Shown piece by piece: positions 10,792 through 19,254 of a DNA stretch of 64,000 nt; positions within the stretch are counted from its first letter, which is position 1; each line of letters opens with the position of its first letter. The position numbers and the translations under genes are program-made. This DNA comes from Micromonospora inyonensis (GTDB lineage: Bacteria > Actinomycetota > Actinomycetes > Mycobacteriales > Micromonosporaceae). The stretch covers positions 2,914,001-2,978,000 of the forward strand of contig NZ_FMHU01000002.1 in the NCBI RefSeq assembly GCF_900091415.1. The letters are read 5' to 3'. Below the pieces are notes generated by a model that had not been told where the DNA came from, did no database searches, and saw nothing but the letters and a program-made list of their open reading frames with translations.

Positions 10792-11130
10792 TCAGGCGAA
10801 GCCCGCCGCCGTGCCGGGACGCAGCACGCCCTCGACCACCGCGGCGAAGTCCCGCCACTCGGAGCGCTCGTCCGCCAGGGCCCGCCGCCCGGAGGCGGTG
10901 AGCTGGTACGTCCGGCGCTTACGGCCACTGACTGTGCTCCACTCGCTCTGCACGTAGCCCGCCCGCTCCAGCCGGCGCAGGGCCGGGTAGAGCGTGCCGG
11001 TCGGCAGGTCGAGCGCGCCGCCGCTGCGGGCCTGGAGAGCTTCCATAATCGCGTAACCGTGCAGCGACTCCCGCTCCAGGACGGAGAGAATCAGGGCGTC
11101 GAGGTGCCCCCGCAACGCGTTTGGCCTCAT
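10792..11130 (-). CDS. PadR-family transcriptional regulator
   Basis: 112 aa, the typical length for the short PadR subfamily. It has the winged-helix core (ALILSVLERESLHGYAIMEAL), the conserved GTLYPALRRLERAGYV recognition region, the wing RRTYQLTASGRRAL, and a C-terminal dimerisation helix. It would repress its own promoter and a neighbouring membrane gene. Two inverted repeats of the form GTAG-N5-CTAC lie directly upstream of the start codon and are good autoregulatory operators. Confidence 0.9.
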   Translation of the reverse strand: MRPNALRGHLDALILSVLERESLHGYAIMEALQARSGGALDLPTGTLYPALRRLERAGYVQSEWSTVSGRKRRTYQLTASGRRALADERSEWRDFAAVVEGVLRPGTAAGFA

Positions 11131-11171
11131 GTAGCCAATCTACACGAAGGCGGTACGGTAGCCCAGCTACA
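11130..11171. promoter_or_regulatory. Putative PadR operators in its own promoter
   Basis: Two inverted repeats: TGTAG-CCAAT-CTACA at 11130-11144, touching the padR start codon, and GTAG-CCCAG-CTAC at 11158-11170. The centres are 27 bases apart. Short inverted repeats in the regulator's own promoter are typical of PadR autoregulation. The same GTAG-N5-CTAC pattern occurs again at 13854-13866. Function is inferred. Confidence 0.5.
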
Positions 11172-11355
11172 GGTAGATACCCTATTCGGGATGTTCAGGG
11201 CTCTGCCCCGCGTGTCCCACCGGTCCCCGCCACCGCCTCTCGACCGCGCATCGAGTCGTCCCGATCATTCTTGTGCCGCGCCGGGAGACGGCGGGCCGTG
11301 CCACACCCGGCGGCCCCTCGTCACCGCGACACGACGTGCGGACGAGGACGGCGGG

Positions 11356-11703
11356 ATGGACGCGTACAGGGTTCTGAGCAGGTGTGGCCGGCTGACCGTC
11401 AGCCTCGCCCGGGAGCTGTTCTCCGGACTGAAGGCGTTCGGCGCGGCGCTCATCGGCACGCCGCTGCCGCCCGAGGCCTTTCCCCCGGCCACCCCACCGG
11501 CGGGCGGGCCCGTGCCGACGGTCACCGATGCCACCTGCCGGCCGGTGGGCGGCGAGCCGGGGCAGCCGCCGTCGCCGGTGGAGCCGGGCACCCCGTGGGC
11601 GGGGACGGAACCGGGCGCACCGCCGGCCGGACACCCGGAGCGGTTGATCCCCCACGTCCCCCCGACGCCGGTGGAACGCCGACTCTGGTCGCAGCTGCGC
11701 TGA
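11356..11703 (+). CDS. Small DUF6059-like protein
   Basis: 115 aa from ATG 11356 (GACGGCGGG upstream). An N-terminal helix (RCGRLTVSLARELFSGLKAFGAAL) is followed by a long Pro/Gly-rich stretch and the C-terminal block AGHPERLIPHVPPTPVERRLWSQL. The HPERL...P..P.. E..L ending matches what I recall of the DUF6059 family of short actinomycete proteins. Function unknown. The upstream frame from 10759 is not coding. Confidence 0.55.
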   Translation: MDAYRVLSRCGRLTVSLARELFSGLKAFGAALIGTPLPPEAFPPATPPAGGPVPTVTDATCRPVGGEPGQPPSPVEPGTPWAGTEPGAPPAGHPERLIPHVPPTPVERRLWSQLR

Positions 11704-11806
11704 ACGCCGGCACGTGACCGGCCGCCGCCCCTGCGGGGAGCCGGGCGGCGGCACCGCCGACGAAACACCGGACCACGGGCACCGCCGCCGGCCTGCGGCG
11801 GTCGGT

Positions 11807-12907
11807 TCACATGCCCTTGAGGCCGTGCGCGGTGGCCACGACGACCACGTCGGACTCCGGGGTCATCGTCCCGGCGGCCAGGGACCGGGAGACGGCGACC
11901 AGACCGGCCGCGCTGCTCGGTTCCAGCGGGAACCCGGCCCGCCAGAGGCGCCGGGTCTCGGCGAGGACGCTCTCGTCGTCCACCGCCACGGCCTGCCCGC
12001 CGGAGCGCCGGACCGCCTCCACGGCCTGGGCCGCGAGCTGGTTGCCGCCCAGCGACGGCATGACCCGGGTGCTGCCCGGGAACGTCGCGTACAGGTCGGC
12101 TCCGGCGAGCACCGCGGCGACCCGGGGAAAGGGCTCCACCAGGCAGATCCGGGGCACCGCGTCGGCCCCGAGCAACTCCCGGAACCCGAGGTGGATGCCC
12201 CACGCGAGGTCACCCCGGGAGGCCGGCACCACCACCCACTCCGGTGCCCGGCCGTCCCGGTCGGCGAGGAGCTCCTCGGCGACCAGCTTGTACCCCTCGA
12301 TGCCGAACGGGCTGCTGCCGACCGGGGGGACGACGAAGTTGGTGACCGGCAGCATGGTCCGGGAGTCGCGGTAGGCGGCGACGTGCTCCCAGCGGTGTTC
12401 GCTGCGGGGGAAGGAGACCACCTCCGCGCCGAGGTCGCGCATCAGCTCCACCACCCGGGCCGGGGTGTCGTCGGTGACCGCGATCTCGCAGCGCAGCCCC
12501 GCCCGACCGCAGTAGGTGGCCAGCGACACCCCGGCGTTGCCGGAGGAGGCGGCCACGATCCCCTCGTAGCCGGCGCACAGCGCCCGACTCACCACCACCG
12601 CGCTGAACCGGTCCTTGTGCGAGCCGGTCGGGTTGGCGCCCTCCCACTTGAGGGCGACGTCCAGCCCGGGCACGGCCCCGGCGATGTCGGTCAGCAGCGG
12701 CGTACGCCCCTCGCCGAGGGTGACCGGCCGCAGGTAGGGCTGGTCGACCCCGGTGGACTCGCCCGGGGTGTACACGCACTCCAGGTTCATCGGTCTGCCC
12801 TCGGCCAGGCAGGCCGGGCACCCGGTCGAGTGGTCGGCCACCTCGTACCGGCGGTCGCAACGGATACAGGCGAGCCCCGCCAGGCGCGGGTTCTGAATCG
12901 TGGGCAT
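11807..12907 (-). CDS. Threonine synthase (PLP-dependent)
   Basis: 366 aa. An N-terminal zinc-ribbon-like segment (CIRC near residue 14 and CPAC near 30) precedes the fold-type II PLP domain. The PLP lysine is in NPTGSHKDR, the phosphate cradle is ASSGNAGVSLA, and the substrate region is PSLGGNQLAAQ. The family converts O-phosphohomoserine to threonine. The length and the ribbon match actinobacterial ThrC-type paralogues; a related role (another beta- or gamma-replacement) in the nearby cluster cannot be excluded. It is transcribed away from the cluster. Confidence 0.75.
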   Translation of the reverse strand: MPTIQNPRLAGLACIRCDRRYEVADHSTGCPACLAEGRPMNLECVYTPGESTGVDQPYLRPVTLGEGRTPLLTDIAGAVPGLDVALKWEGANPTGSHKDRFSAVVVSRALCAGYEGIVAASSGNAGVSLATYCGRAGLRCEIAVTDDTPARVVELMRDLGAEVVSFPRSEHRWEHVAAYRDSRTMLPVTNFVVPPVGSSPFGIEGYKLVAEELLADRDGRAPEWVVVPASRGDLAWGIHLGFRELLGADAVPRICLVEPFPRVAAVLAGADLYATFPGSTRVMPSLGGNQLAAQAVEAVRRSGGQAVAVDDESVLAETRRLWRAGFPLEPSSAAGLVAVSRSLAAGTMTPESDVVVVATAHGLKGM

Positions 12908-13032
12908 GCTTCTCCCGGACCAGGATGGACGGACGCCGGTCGGGTGGACCCGGCCGGGACGCCCGTGGAAGCGTCCAGTTTAGGCGGAGCGCCACCGCCC
13001 GCTCACGGGACCGACCCGGGCCGCCCGGGGGC

Positions 13033-13767
13033 TCAGCGGCGCAGCCCGGCGTACCCGTCGAGCGGAAAGGTGTCCGGGGCCCGGCCGGCCAGCCGCAGCC
13101 CCTCCCAGCAGGTCGCCTCGTTGCTGGAGACCACCGGCAGGCCGAAGCGCTCGCGCAGGATCCGGGCGGCCTCCAGTCCCCGGAACGCCGTGCAGCTGAT
13201 GAAGATGCCGTCGGCGGCACCGGGATCGACGACCGCGGCGGCGATCCCCTCCGGCGGGACGGACGCGGTGTCCAGCGGGTCCGGCAGGGCCGGGCCGGCG
13301 GTGGCGGTCACCTCGATGCCGTGCGCGCCCAGGAAGGTCCCCACCAGGTCGTCGAGCCAGGGCTCGTACGGCGTGACGAGCACCACCCGGGTCAGGCCGA
13401 GCGACCGCAGCGCCGCCACCACGGCGGTGGACGTGGTGGAGGCGGGCCGGCCGGACGCGGCGGTGATCCGCTCGGTGATCTCGGCGTCGTAGCCGAGCCC
13501 GTGGTAGAGACTTCCGCTGGTGCAGGCGAAGACGATCGAGTCGACGGCGGCGTGGGCGAGCATCCGCGCGGCCTCGGGCACGCTGTCGGCGAGCGCGGCG
13601 AGCTGTTCGGGGGTGTCCCGCGTGATGGACATCCGGGCGACGTGCGCGCTGACCGTCGTGGGCAGGCTCAGCCGCAGGTCACGCTCGAGGACCGTGTTCA
13701 CGCTGGGCACCAGGAAGCCGAGTCGGTGTGTCCACTCGGGATCGCGGTGGATCGTGGTCTCCGCCAT
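13033..13767 (-). CDS. Maleate isomerase / arylmalonate decarboxylase-like racemase
   Basis: 244 aa from ATG 13767. It contains the two-cysteine signature of the Asp/Glu racemase superfamily: VFACTSGSLYHG near residue 82 and FISCTAFRGLEA near 195, with LVPSVNTVLERDL at the N-terminus, a hallmark of maleate cis-trans isomerases. Two cysteines favour isomerase or racemase over decarboxylase chemistry. Probable role: isomerisation of a small dicarboxylate in catabolism. It follows the threonine synthase promoter by 126 bp on the same strand. Confidence 0.78.
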   Translation of the reverse strand: MAETTIHRDPEWTHRLGFLVPSVNTVLERDLRLSLPTTVSAHVARMSITRDTPEQLAALADSVPEAARMLAHAAVDSIVFACTSGSLYHGLGYDAEITERITAASGRPASTTSTAVVAALRSLGLTRVVLVTPYEPWLDDLVGTFLGAHGIEVTATAGPALPDPLDTASVPPEGIAAAVVDPGAADGIFISCTAFRGLEAARILRERFGLPVVSSNEATCWEGLRLAGRAPDTFPLDGYAGLRR

Positions 13768-13853
13768 GATCGGACGGTAGCGAGATCCGCTCGAGCGCCG
13801 GACGAGTCGGCGCGCACCGGGTGGACGATCCCGCCACCCACCTTTCGGTTTAG

Positions 13854-13866
13854 GTAGGGTCGCTAC
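13854..13866. promoter_or_regulatory. GTAG-N5-CTAC inverted repeat in the multicopper oxidase promoter
   Basis: GTAG-GGTCG-CTAC lies in an unusually AT-richer stretch (13850-13885, including TAGCATATTTGAAT) 64 bases before the oxidase gene. It has the same arms and spacer as the two repeats in front of padR. It may be an operator for the same regulator, or chance: about one such match is expected in 64 kb of random sequence. Confidence 0.35.
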
Positions 13867-13929
13867 GTGTAGCATATTTGAATGTGACCGGCTGTCATAC
13901 CCGCCGGTCTCCCGCGTGAGGAGCCTGTC

Positions 13930-15513
13930 ATGACCCTGAGCCGTCGACGTCTGATCCAACTGGCGGGTGGCGCAGCCGCTGCCGTCCCGATCGCCGGGTG
14001 CTCGGAGCTCGGCGACAAGCTCGGCGACAACGTGGGCACCCGTTCCGGATCCAGCACCGGCTCCAAGATGAAGAGCGAACTCGACCTCCCGGAGCCGTTC
14101 CAGGTCCCCCTCCCCCGGCCGCAGGTGCTCAAGCCGACCAATTCCGACGGCAGCACCGACTTCTACGAACTTACCCAACGATCCGCCAAAGTGGAGATCA
14201 TTCCGGGGCACCAGACCGAGATCTGGGGTTACAACGGCACCTTCCCCGGGCCGACGATCGAGTCACGCGCGGGCCGGCGCACCGTGGTCCGGCACCGCAA
14301 CGAGCTTTCCGTGCCGGTGGTGGTGCACCTGCACGGCGGGAAGACCCCGCCCGAGCACGACGGCTACCCGATCGACTACATACTGCCCAACGGCGGTTGG
14401 AAGCCGGGCGGCAGCATGCCCGGCCACAGCATGGACCCCGGCAACACCAGCCAGGGCACGAAAGACTACATCTACCCGCTCGACCAGCCCGCCGCCACGC
14501 TCTGGTACCACGACCACCGGATGGACTTCACCGGTCCCCAGGTCTACCGCGGGCTCGCCGGCTTCCACATCGTCCGGGACGACGAGGAGGACGCCCTGCC
14601 GCTGCCCAAGGGGGAGCAGGAGGTGCCCCTGTTCATCTGCGACCGGGCCTTCTCCGAGGACGGCTCGTTCCGGTACCCCTCCGCCGACCACAACCTGCAC
14701 GACCCGGGGGTGACCGAGAAGTTCTCCGACGGGGTGCTCGGCGACGTCATCCTGGTCAACGGTGCCCCCTGGCCGATCATGGACGTCACCAACACCCGGT
14801 ACCGGTTCCGGGTCCTCAACGGCTCCAACGCCCGGAGGTACGGTCTGAGCCTCGACCCGAAGCCGAGGGACGGCAGCTCGTTCGTCCAGATCGGCAGTGA
14901 CTCGGGGCTGCTCGGCGCGCCGATCGGGCACGACAAGATCGAGATCGCCCCGGCCGAGCGGTACGACCTGGTCATCGACTTCTCCAAGTTCAAGGTCGGC
15001 ACCAAGGTCACCCTCCGCAACGAGCTGGACAGCGGCAAGCTCGGCTCGATCATGCAGTTCCACGTCGCCCGCAGCGCCTCGGACGACAGCGCGGTGCCGA
15101 GCCGGCTGGCCGACTTCGAGCAGCTGGACCGCTCGATGGCCGTCCAGACCCGGCAGTTCCTGTTCGGTCAGGGAGTCTCCGGTGGCAAGCGAGTCTGGGC
15201 GGTCAACGGCAAGCCGTTCGACCCGAAGCGGATCGACGCCCAGCCCAAGCTCGGCTCGGTGGAGATCTGGAAGCTGGTCACCGACGTCCACCACCCGGTG
15301 CACCTGCACCTGGCCCACTTCCAGGTGCTCAGCCGCCAGGGTCGGCCGCCGTCGGCCCGGGACGCCGGCTGGAAGGACACCGTCGACATCCTGCCCGGCC
15401 AGGTGGTCGAGGTACTGGCCAAGTTCACCGGCTACAAGGGAAAGTACGTCTTCCACTGCCACAACCTCGAACACGAGGACATGGTCATGATGAGCAACCT
15501 CGAAGTGGTCTGA
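13930..15513 (+). CDS. Tat-exported multicopper oxidase (CotA/laccase-like)
   Basis: 527 aa. The N-terminus LSRRRLIQLAGGAAAAVPIAGCSELG has the twin-arginine motif and a lipobox-like AGC, so it is probably an exported lipoprotein. All four copper-binding motifs are present: HLHGGKTPPEHDG, WYHDH, HPVHLHLAHF and HCHNLEHEDMVMM; the last holds the type 1 copper Cys-His, and a Met axial ligand is likely. Lengths match CotA/bilirubin-oxidase-type laccases, which oxidise phenols and reduce O2 to water. It stands next to the SchA/CurD gene and could take part in phenol oxidation or coupling of the aromatic product; that is inference. Confidence 0.9.
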   Translation: MTLSRRRLIQLAGGAAAAVPIAGCSELGDKLGDNVGTRSGSSTGSKMKSELDLPEPFQVPLPRPQVLKPTNSDGSTDFYELTQRSAKVEIIPGHQTEIWGYNGTFPGPTIESRAGRRTVVRHRNELSVPVVVHLHGGKTPPEHDGYPIDYILPNGGWKPGGSMPGHSMDPGNTSQGTKDYIYPLDQPAATLWYHDHRMDFTGPQVYRGLAGFHIVRDDEEDALPLPKGEQEVPLFICDRAFSEDGSFRYPSADHNLHDPGVTEKFSDGVLGDVILVNGAPWPIMDVTNTRYRFRVLNGSNARRYGLSLDPKPRDGSSFVQIGSDSGLLGAPIGHDKIEIAPAERYDLVIDFSKFKVGTKVTLRNELDSGKLGSIMQFHVARSASDDSAVPSRLADFEQLDRSMAVQTRQFLFGQGVSGGKRVWAVNGKPFDPKRIDAQPKLGSVEIWKLVTDVHHPVHLHLAHFQVLSRQGRPPSARDAGWKDTVDILPGQVVEVLAKFTGYKGKYVFHCHNLEHEDMVMMSNLEVV

Positions 15514-15534
15514 TACCCCCGTACGACCGCTGCG

Positions 15535-15573
15535 GCGACCGGCGCGTACCCGAGCAGGGTGCGCGCCGGTCGC
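15535..15573. terminator. Hairpin terminator after the multicopper oxidase
   Basis: Perfect 12-bp stem GCGACCGGCGCG / CGCGCCGGTCGC with a 15-base loop, 22 bases after the stop codon. Confidence 0.55.
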
Positions 15574-15649
15574 CGTCTGCGTACCCGTCGAGGGGTGTCG
15601 GTCGGCGACGGGTGGCGGCGGGTGCCGGGGACAGCGGTGCCCACCTGGC

Positions 15650-15678
15650 TCGAGCCCTTCCCAATCCGCCTTCGAGCC
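15650..15678 (+). promoter_or_regulatory. SARP-type heptamer repeats upstream of the SchA/CurD gene
   Basis: TCGAGCC at 15650 and again at 15672, exactly 22 bases apart, with CCAATCC at 15661 in register. This is the 11-bp-phased heptamer arrangement recognised by Streptomyces antibiotic regulatory proteins (ActII-ORF4/DnrI type, heptamer TCGAGC-like). It lies 98 bases before the start of the next gene. Confidence 0.6.
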
Positions 15679-15775
15679 GGCGGTGGAAACGTGCGCTGCG
15701 GCGGAGTTGGCGATCACCAGGCCCGCCCCGTCAGGGCACCCGCCGCACACGATGACCACGCGAAAGGACGCGAGC

Positions 15776-16177
15776 ATGCCGTACGCCGCGATCAGGTACG
15801 ACGTCATTCCCGGACACGAGGACGAGATCGCCGAGATCTTCGCGAACTTCCGCCGGGTCAGCACCCCGATCCTGAAGAACGAGAACGGCGAGGAGGTCGG
15901 TCAACTGCTGGGCAGCGCCGTCTTCATCAGCGGCGAGATCGTCATCCGGGTCATCCACTACGAGGGCGACTTCCGCGCCATCGGCCGGCACATGGGCCAG
16001 CAGAGCGGCGTGCACGACCTCGAGGGCAAGCTCGCCAAGTACCTGAAGACCCAGCGGGACACCAGCACCCCGGAGAAGTTCGCCGAGTACTTCCGCAACG
16101 CCAACATGCGCTGCATCGCGCAGCTCACCAAGGACAACTACCCCGGTCCGGTACCGGCCGGCGCGCAGCAGGGCTGA
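15776..16177 (+). CDS. SchA/CurD-family type II polyketide protein
   Basis: 133 aa from ATG 15776 (GAAAGGACG upstream). The sequence MPYAAIRYDVIPGHEDEIAEIF and the middle VIHYEGDFRAIGRHMGQQ are characteristic of the SchA/CurD domain (PF04486), found in spore-pigment and pentangular aromatic polyketide clusters (WhiE ORFI relatives). It adopts a ferredoxin-like ABM fold; a role as monooxygenase or cyclase helper is suspected but not settled. It is a strong marker that this region belongs to the type II polyketide cluster 30 kb to the right. Confidence 0.85.
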   Translation: MPYAAIRYDVIPGHEDEIAEIFANFRRVSTPILKNENGEEVGQLLGSAVFISGEIVIRVIHYEGDFRAIGRHMGQQSGVHDLEGKLAKYLKTQRDTSTPEKFAEYFRNANMRCIAQLTKDNYPGPVPAGAQQG

Positions 16178-16195
16178 CCGGCTCCTCGGCGAATC

Positions 16196-16225
16196 GGTTG
16201 CCGGTGGCGTCGGCCACCGGCAACC
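16196..16225. terminator. Strong hairpin between SchA/CurD and the amidotransferase gene
   Basis: Perfect 13-bp stem GGTTGCCGGTGGC / GCCACCGGCAACC with loop GTCG, 19 bases after the SchA/CurD stop and 40 before the next start. It could terminate or attenuate transcription into the amidotransferase gene. Confidence 0.65.
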
Positions 16226-16265
16226 GCCCTCTCCCCCACCTCGATCAGCGCGGAAAGGTAGCTCC

Positions 16266-18101
16266 ATGTCTGGCGTTTTTGGCTGGATCGACTTCACCCG
16301 GGACCTGGTCCTGGACCGACCCGTCGTCACGATGCTCACGGCGACGCTGGCCCAGCGGGGCCCGGACGGCGAGGCGGTGTGGGTCTCGCCGCGCGCCGCG
16401 CTGGGCTACCGCACCCTCGACGCGGACGGCGCGGGCGGCCGGCAGCCGTTCGTCACCGAGGTCGACGGCGCCCCGGTGGTCGCCGCCGTGACCGGCGCGC
16501 CGCTGCACCTCGACGACCTGCGGCAGCGGCTGCGTTCGGCCGGGCGCGGCTTCGCCCCGGAGACCCCGGCGGTCGAGCTGATCTCGGCGGCGTACCAGCA
16601 GTGGGGGGTGGAGTTCATTCCCTGGCTGGCCGGCCCGTTCGCGATCGTCATCTGGGACGCGCGTACCGAGGAACTGGTGCTGGCCCGCGACCAGCTCGCC
16701 CAGCAGCCGCTGTACTACACGCACACCTCCACCGGCCTGATCTTCGCCACCGAGCGCAAGGCCCTGCTGGCCCACCCGGAGGTCGACGCCGTCCTGGACG
16801 CGTCCGGGCTGCGCGAGGCGATCTCCCACGCGCTGCCGCCGGGCCCGCTCTTCAAGGGCCTGGAGTCGATCAAGGGTGCCGAGATCGCCCGGTTCGGCCG
16901 GGCCGGCTGGAGCAAGCGGACGTACTGGAAGCTCTCCTCCCGCCCGCACGAGGAGGACCTGGAGAGCACCACCGCCACCGTCCGCCGGATGCTGGAGGAC
17001 AGCATCCGCGAGACCCTGCCCGCCGACACGTCCCGGCTGGTGGCCACCCTCTCCGGCGGCATCGACTCCTCCTCGGTGGCGGCGCTGGCCGCGGCCGAGC
17101 TGCGCCGTCGGGGCGGCGACAAGCTGCGGACGTACACGGTGGACTTCAAGTCCAGCGAGTTCGAGGCGGACGTCATGCGCGACACCCGCGACTCGCCGTA
17201 CGCGCAGGCCGTCGCGGACATGATCGACTCGGTGCACAACCTGGTCGAGCTGGAGTCGACCGACATCCTGCACCCGATCATCCGGCAGGGCATGCTCCGG
17301 GCCAAGGACGCCCCCACCCGGATCTACGACATGGAGACGTCGCAGTACCTGTTCATCCAGCACGCGGGGGCGCAGGGCGGCAAGATCGTCCTCACCGGCG
17401 GCGCGGGTGACCAGCTCTTCCAGGGCGCCCGCTGGTCCACCGACCAGGGCCTGGTGGAATCCGGCACGTTCCCGTGGATCGCGCTGGCCCAGCGTTTCGG
17501 CGCGACAAACGGCTTCGGCACCGCGCTGCTCAACGCCGACACCCTCGCCGCGTTGGACCTGCGGAACTACTACGCCGACGAGTACCACAAGGCGATCGGC
17601 GAGATCGAGTACCTGCCGGGCGAGGACGAGTGGCAGCGGAACATGCGCCGCGTCTCGTACCTGGTGCTCACCCGGGGTCCGCTGGACTCGTCGGTGTTCG
17701 CCGCGGCCGGGCTCCAGACCCGCGCCCCGATCAACTACTACAAGCTCGTCGAGTACGCCTACAACATCCCGGCGCCGTTCCAGCACCACGCCGGCATCGA
17801 GAAGAGCCTGCTCCGCGCGGCGGTCGCCGACCTGCTGCCCGAGCAGGTGCTGAAGCGCCGGCAGAGCGCGACGCCGGTCAGCAACCACCCGAGTTACGCG
17901 CAACGCCTCCAGGACGAGTTCCGGGCGATCCTCGCCGACCCGGACGCCCCGGTCCGTCCGCTGATCGACCTGGAGGCGTCGAAGGCGCTCGCCGACGACG
18001 CGCCGCGACTGGCCAAGGACCGGCTCGCCCGCGCGGCGGCCGAGCTGACCCTCCAGCTCAACCTCTGGCTGCACCACTACCGGGTACGGCTGGCGCTGTA
18101 A
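16266..18101 (+). CDS. Asparagine-synthetase-like amide-forming enzyme, Cys2 replaced by Ser
   Basis: 611 aa. The N-terminal Ntn/glutaminase-like domain (about 1-190) starts MSGVFGWIDF, where genuine AsnB has MCGI: the catalytic Cys2 is Ser, so glutamine hydrolysis is not expected. The C-terminal ATP-pyrophosphatase domain (about 210-600) is intact, with the adenylation motif LSGGIDSSS at residue 262. Loss of Cys2 is known in beta-lactam synthetases, where the enzyme adenylates a carboxylate and an amine attacks it. Relatives in pradimicin-type clusters (PdmN) join an amino acid to an aromatic polyketide acid. Start ATG 16266 with GGAAAGG upstream. It is followed by the PLP enzyme and the peptidase, probably as one transcript. 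Confidence 0.85.
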   Translation: MSGVFGWIDFTRDLVLDRPVVTMLTATLAQRGPDGEAVWVSPRAALGYRTLDADGAGGRQPFVTEVDGAPVVAAVTGAPLHLDDLRQRLRSAGRGFAPETPAVELISAAYQQWGVEFIPWLAGPFAIVIWDARTEELVLARDQLAQQPLYYTHTSTGLIFATERKALLAHPEVDAVLDASGLREAISHALPPGPLFKGLESIKGAEIARFGRAGWSKRTYWKLSSRPHEEDLESTTATVRRMLEDSIRETLPADTSRLVATLSGGIDSSSVAALAAAELRRRGGDKLRTYTVDFKSSEFEADVMRDTRDSPYAQAVADMIDSVHNLVELESTDILHPIIRQGMLRAKDAPTRIYDMETSQYLFIQHAGAQGGKIVLTGGAGDQLFQGARWSTDQGLVESGTFPWIALAQRFGATNGFGTALLNADTLAALDLRNYYADEYHKAIGEIEYLPGEDEWQRNMRRVSYLVLTRGPLDSSVFAAAGLQTRAPINYYKLVEYAYNIPAPFQHHAGIEKSLLRAAVADLLPEQVLKRRQSATPVSNHPSYAQRLQDEFRAILADPDAPVRPLIDLEASKALADDAPRLAKDRLARAAAELTLQLNLWLHHYRVRLAL

Positions 18102-18194
18102 CGCCGCCTCCTGAGCGGCACACGCGTCGACCGCTCCCCGCACGACCGTCACCAATCCGCTCGCATCGGCGACTTCACGGCGTAGGGGTACGAC

Positions 18195-19244
18195 ATGATC
18201 AATGACAGTGTGTTGGACACAATCGGCCGTACCCCGGTGGTCCGGCTCAACCGGATCCGGGTCGACAACGGCTCGGAGATCCTGCTCAAGCTCGAATCCC
18301 GCAACCCGGCGGGCAGCGTCAAGGACCGTACCGCGCTGTCCATGGTGCTGGAGGCGGAGCGCGACGGGCGGCTCAAGCCCGGCGGCACCATCATCGAGTC
18401 CTCCTCCGGCAACACCGGCAAGGGGCTCGCGCTGATCGGCGCGGCCCGCGGCTACCGGGTCATCCTGGTCACCGACCCGAAGGCACCGGCGTCCATGGTG
18501 GAGTACGTCTCCGCCTTCGGCGCCGAGCTGGAAATCGTCAAGGAGCCGGACGAGACCGGCTACCAGCGGCCCCGGCTGAACCGCGTGCACGAGCTGCTGG
18601 CCGCCACGCCCGGCGCGTTCTGGCCCAACCAGTACGACAACCCGGCCAACCCGAAGATCCACGCGGAGCAGACCGCGTACGAGATCCTCGACGACGTCGG
18701 CCAGTTCGACGCGCTGGTCGCGGCGGTCGGCACCGGCGGTCACATCAGCGGGCTCGCCGAGACCCTGAAGAAGAAGCTCCCCGACATGGTCACGGTGGGG
18801 GTCGACGCGAAGGGGTCGCGGGCGTTCGGTTTCCCGTACGAGACCTGGCTGATGCGCGGTCTCGGCATCGCCTGGAAGCCGGAGAACCTCCAGACCGAAC
18901 TGGTCGACCGGGTGCACCTGGTGGCCGACCACGAGGGGATCGCGGCCAGCCGGCTGCTGGCCCGCCGGGAGGGCCTGCTGGTCGGCGAGTCGGCCGGCGC
19001 GGCGGTCTTCGGGGCGTTGCACCACGCGCACGACAACCCGGGATCCCGGATCGTCGCGGTGGCCCCGGACGACGGCGGCAACTACCTCGGCGAGTCGTAC
19101 GACGACGAGTGGCTGCGGGCGCACGGCCTCGGTGACGCGGTGGCCGCGCTGGCCACCACGGAGTTGCTGGTCGCCGCCGCCAAGGACCCGGCGTGGCCGT
19201 CGATGACCCTGGAGCAGGTGTCCCGCCTGGTCACGAGTGGGTGA
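18195..19244 (+). CDS. Cysteine-synthase-family PLP enzyme
   Basis: 349 aa. Fold-type II PLP enzyme with PLP lysine in NPAGSVKDR (residue about 44), the substrate/phosphate loop ESSSGNTGKGLA and the glycine loop GTGGHISG. The N-terminus (VLDTIGRTPVVRLNRI) is that of the CysK/CysM/cystathionine beta-synthase group. In biosynthetic clusters such enzymes make beta-substituted alanines, e.g. 2,3-diaminopropionate by SbnA. The product here is unknown. It lies 93 bp after the amide synthetase and directly before the peptidase (stop TGA followed at once by the peptidase ribosome-binding site), so a shared pathway role supplying an amino acid for amide formation is plausible. Confidence 0.85.
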   Translation: MINDSVLDTIGRTPVVRLNRIRVDNGSEILLKLESRNPAGSVKDRTALSMVLEAERDGRLKPGGTIIESSSGNTGKGLALIGAARGYRVILVTDPKAPASMVEYVSAFGAELEIVKEPDETGYQRPRLNRVHELLAATPGAFWPNQYDNPANPKIHAEQTAYEILDDVGQFDALVAAVGTGGHISGLAETLKKKLPDMVTVGVDAKGSRAFGFPYETWLMRGLGIAWKPENLQTELVDRVHLVADHEGIAASRLLARREGLLVGESAGAAVFGALHHAHDNPGSRIVAVAPDDGGNYLGESYDDEWLRAHGLGDAVAALATTELLVAAAKDPAWPSMTLEQVSRLVTSG

Positions 19245-19254
19245 GGAGAGACAG

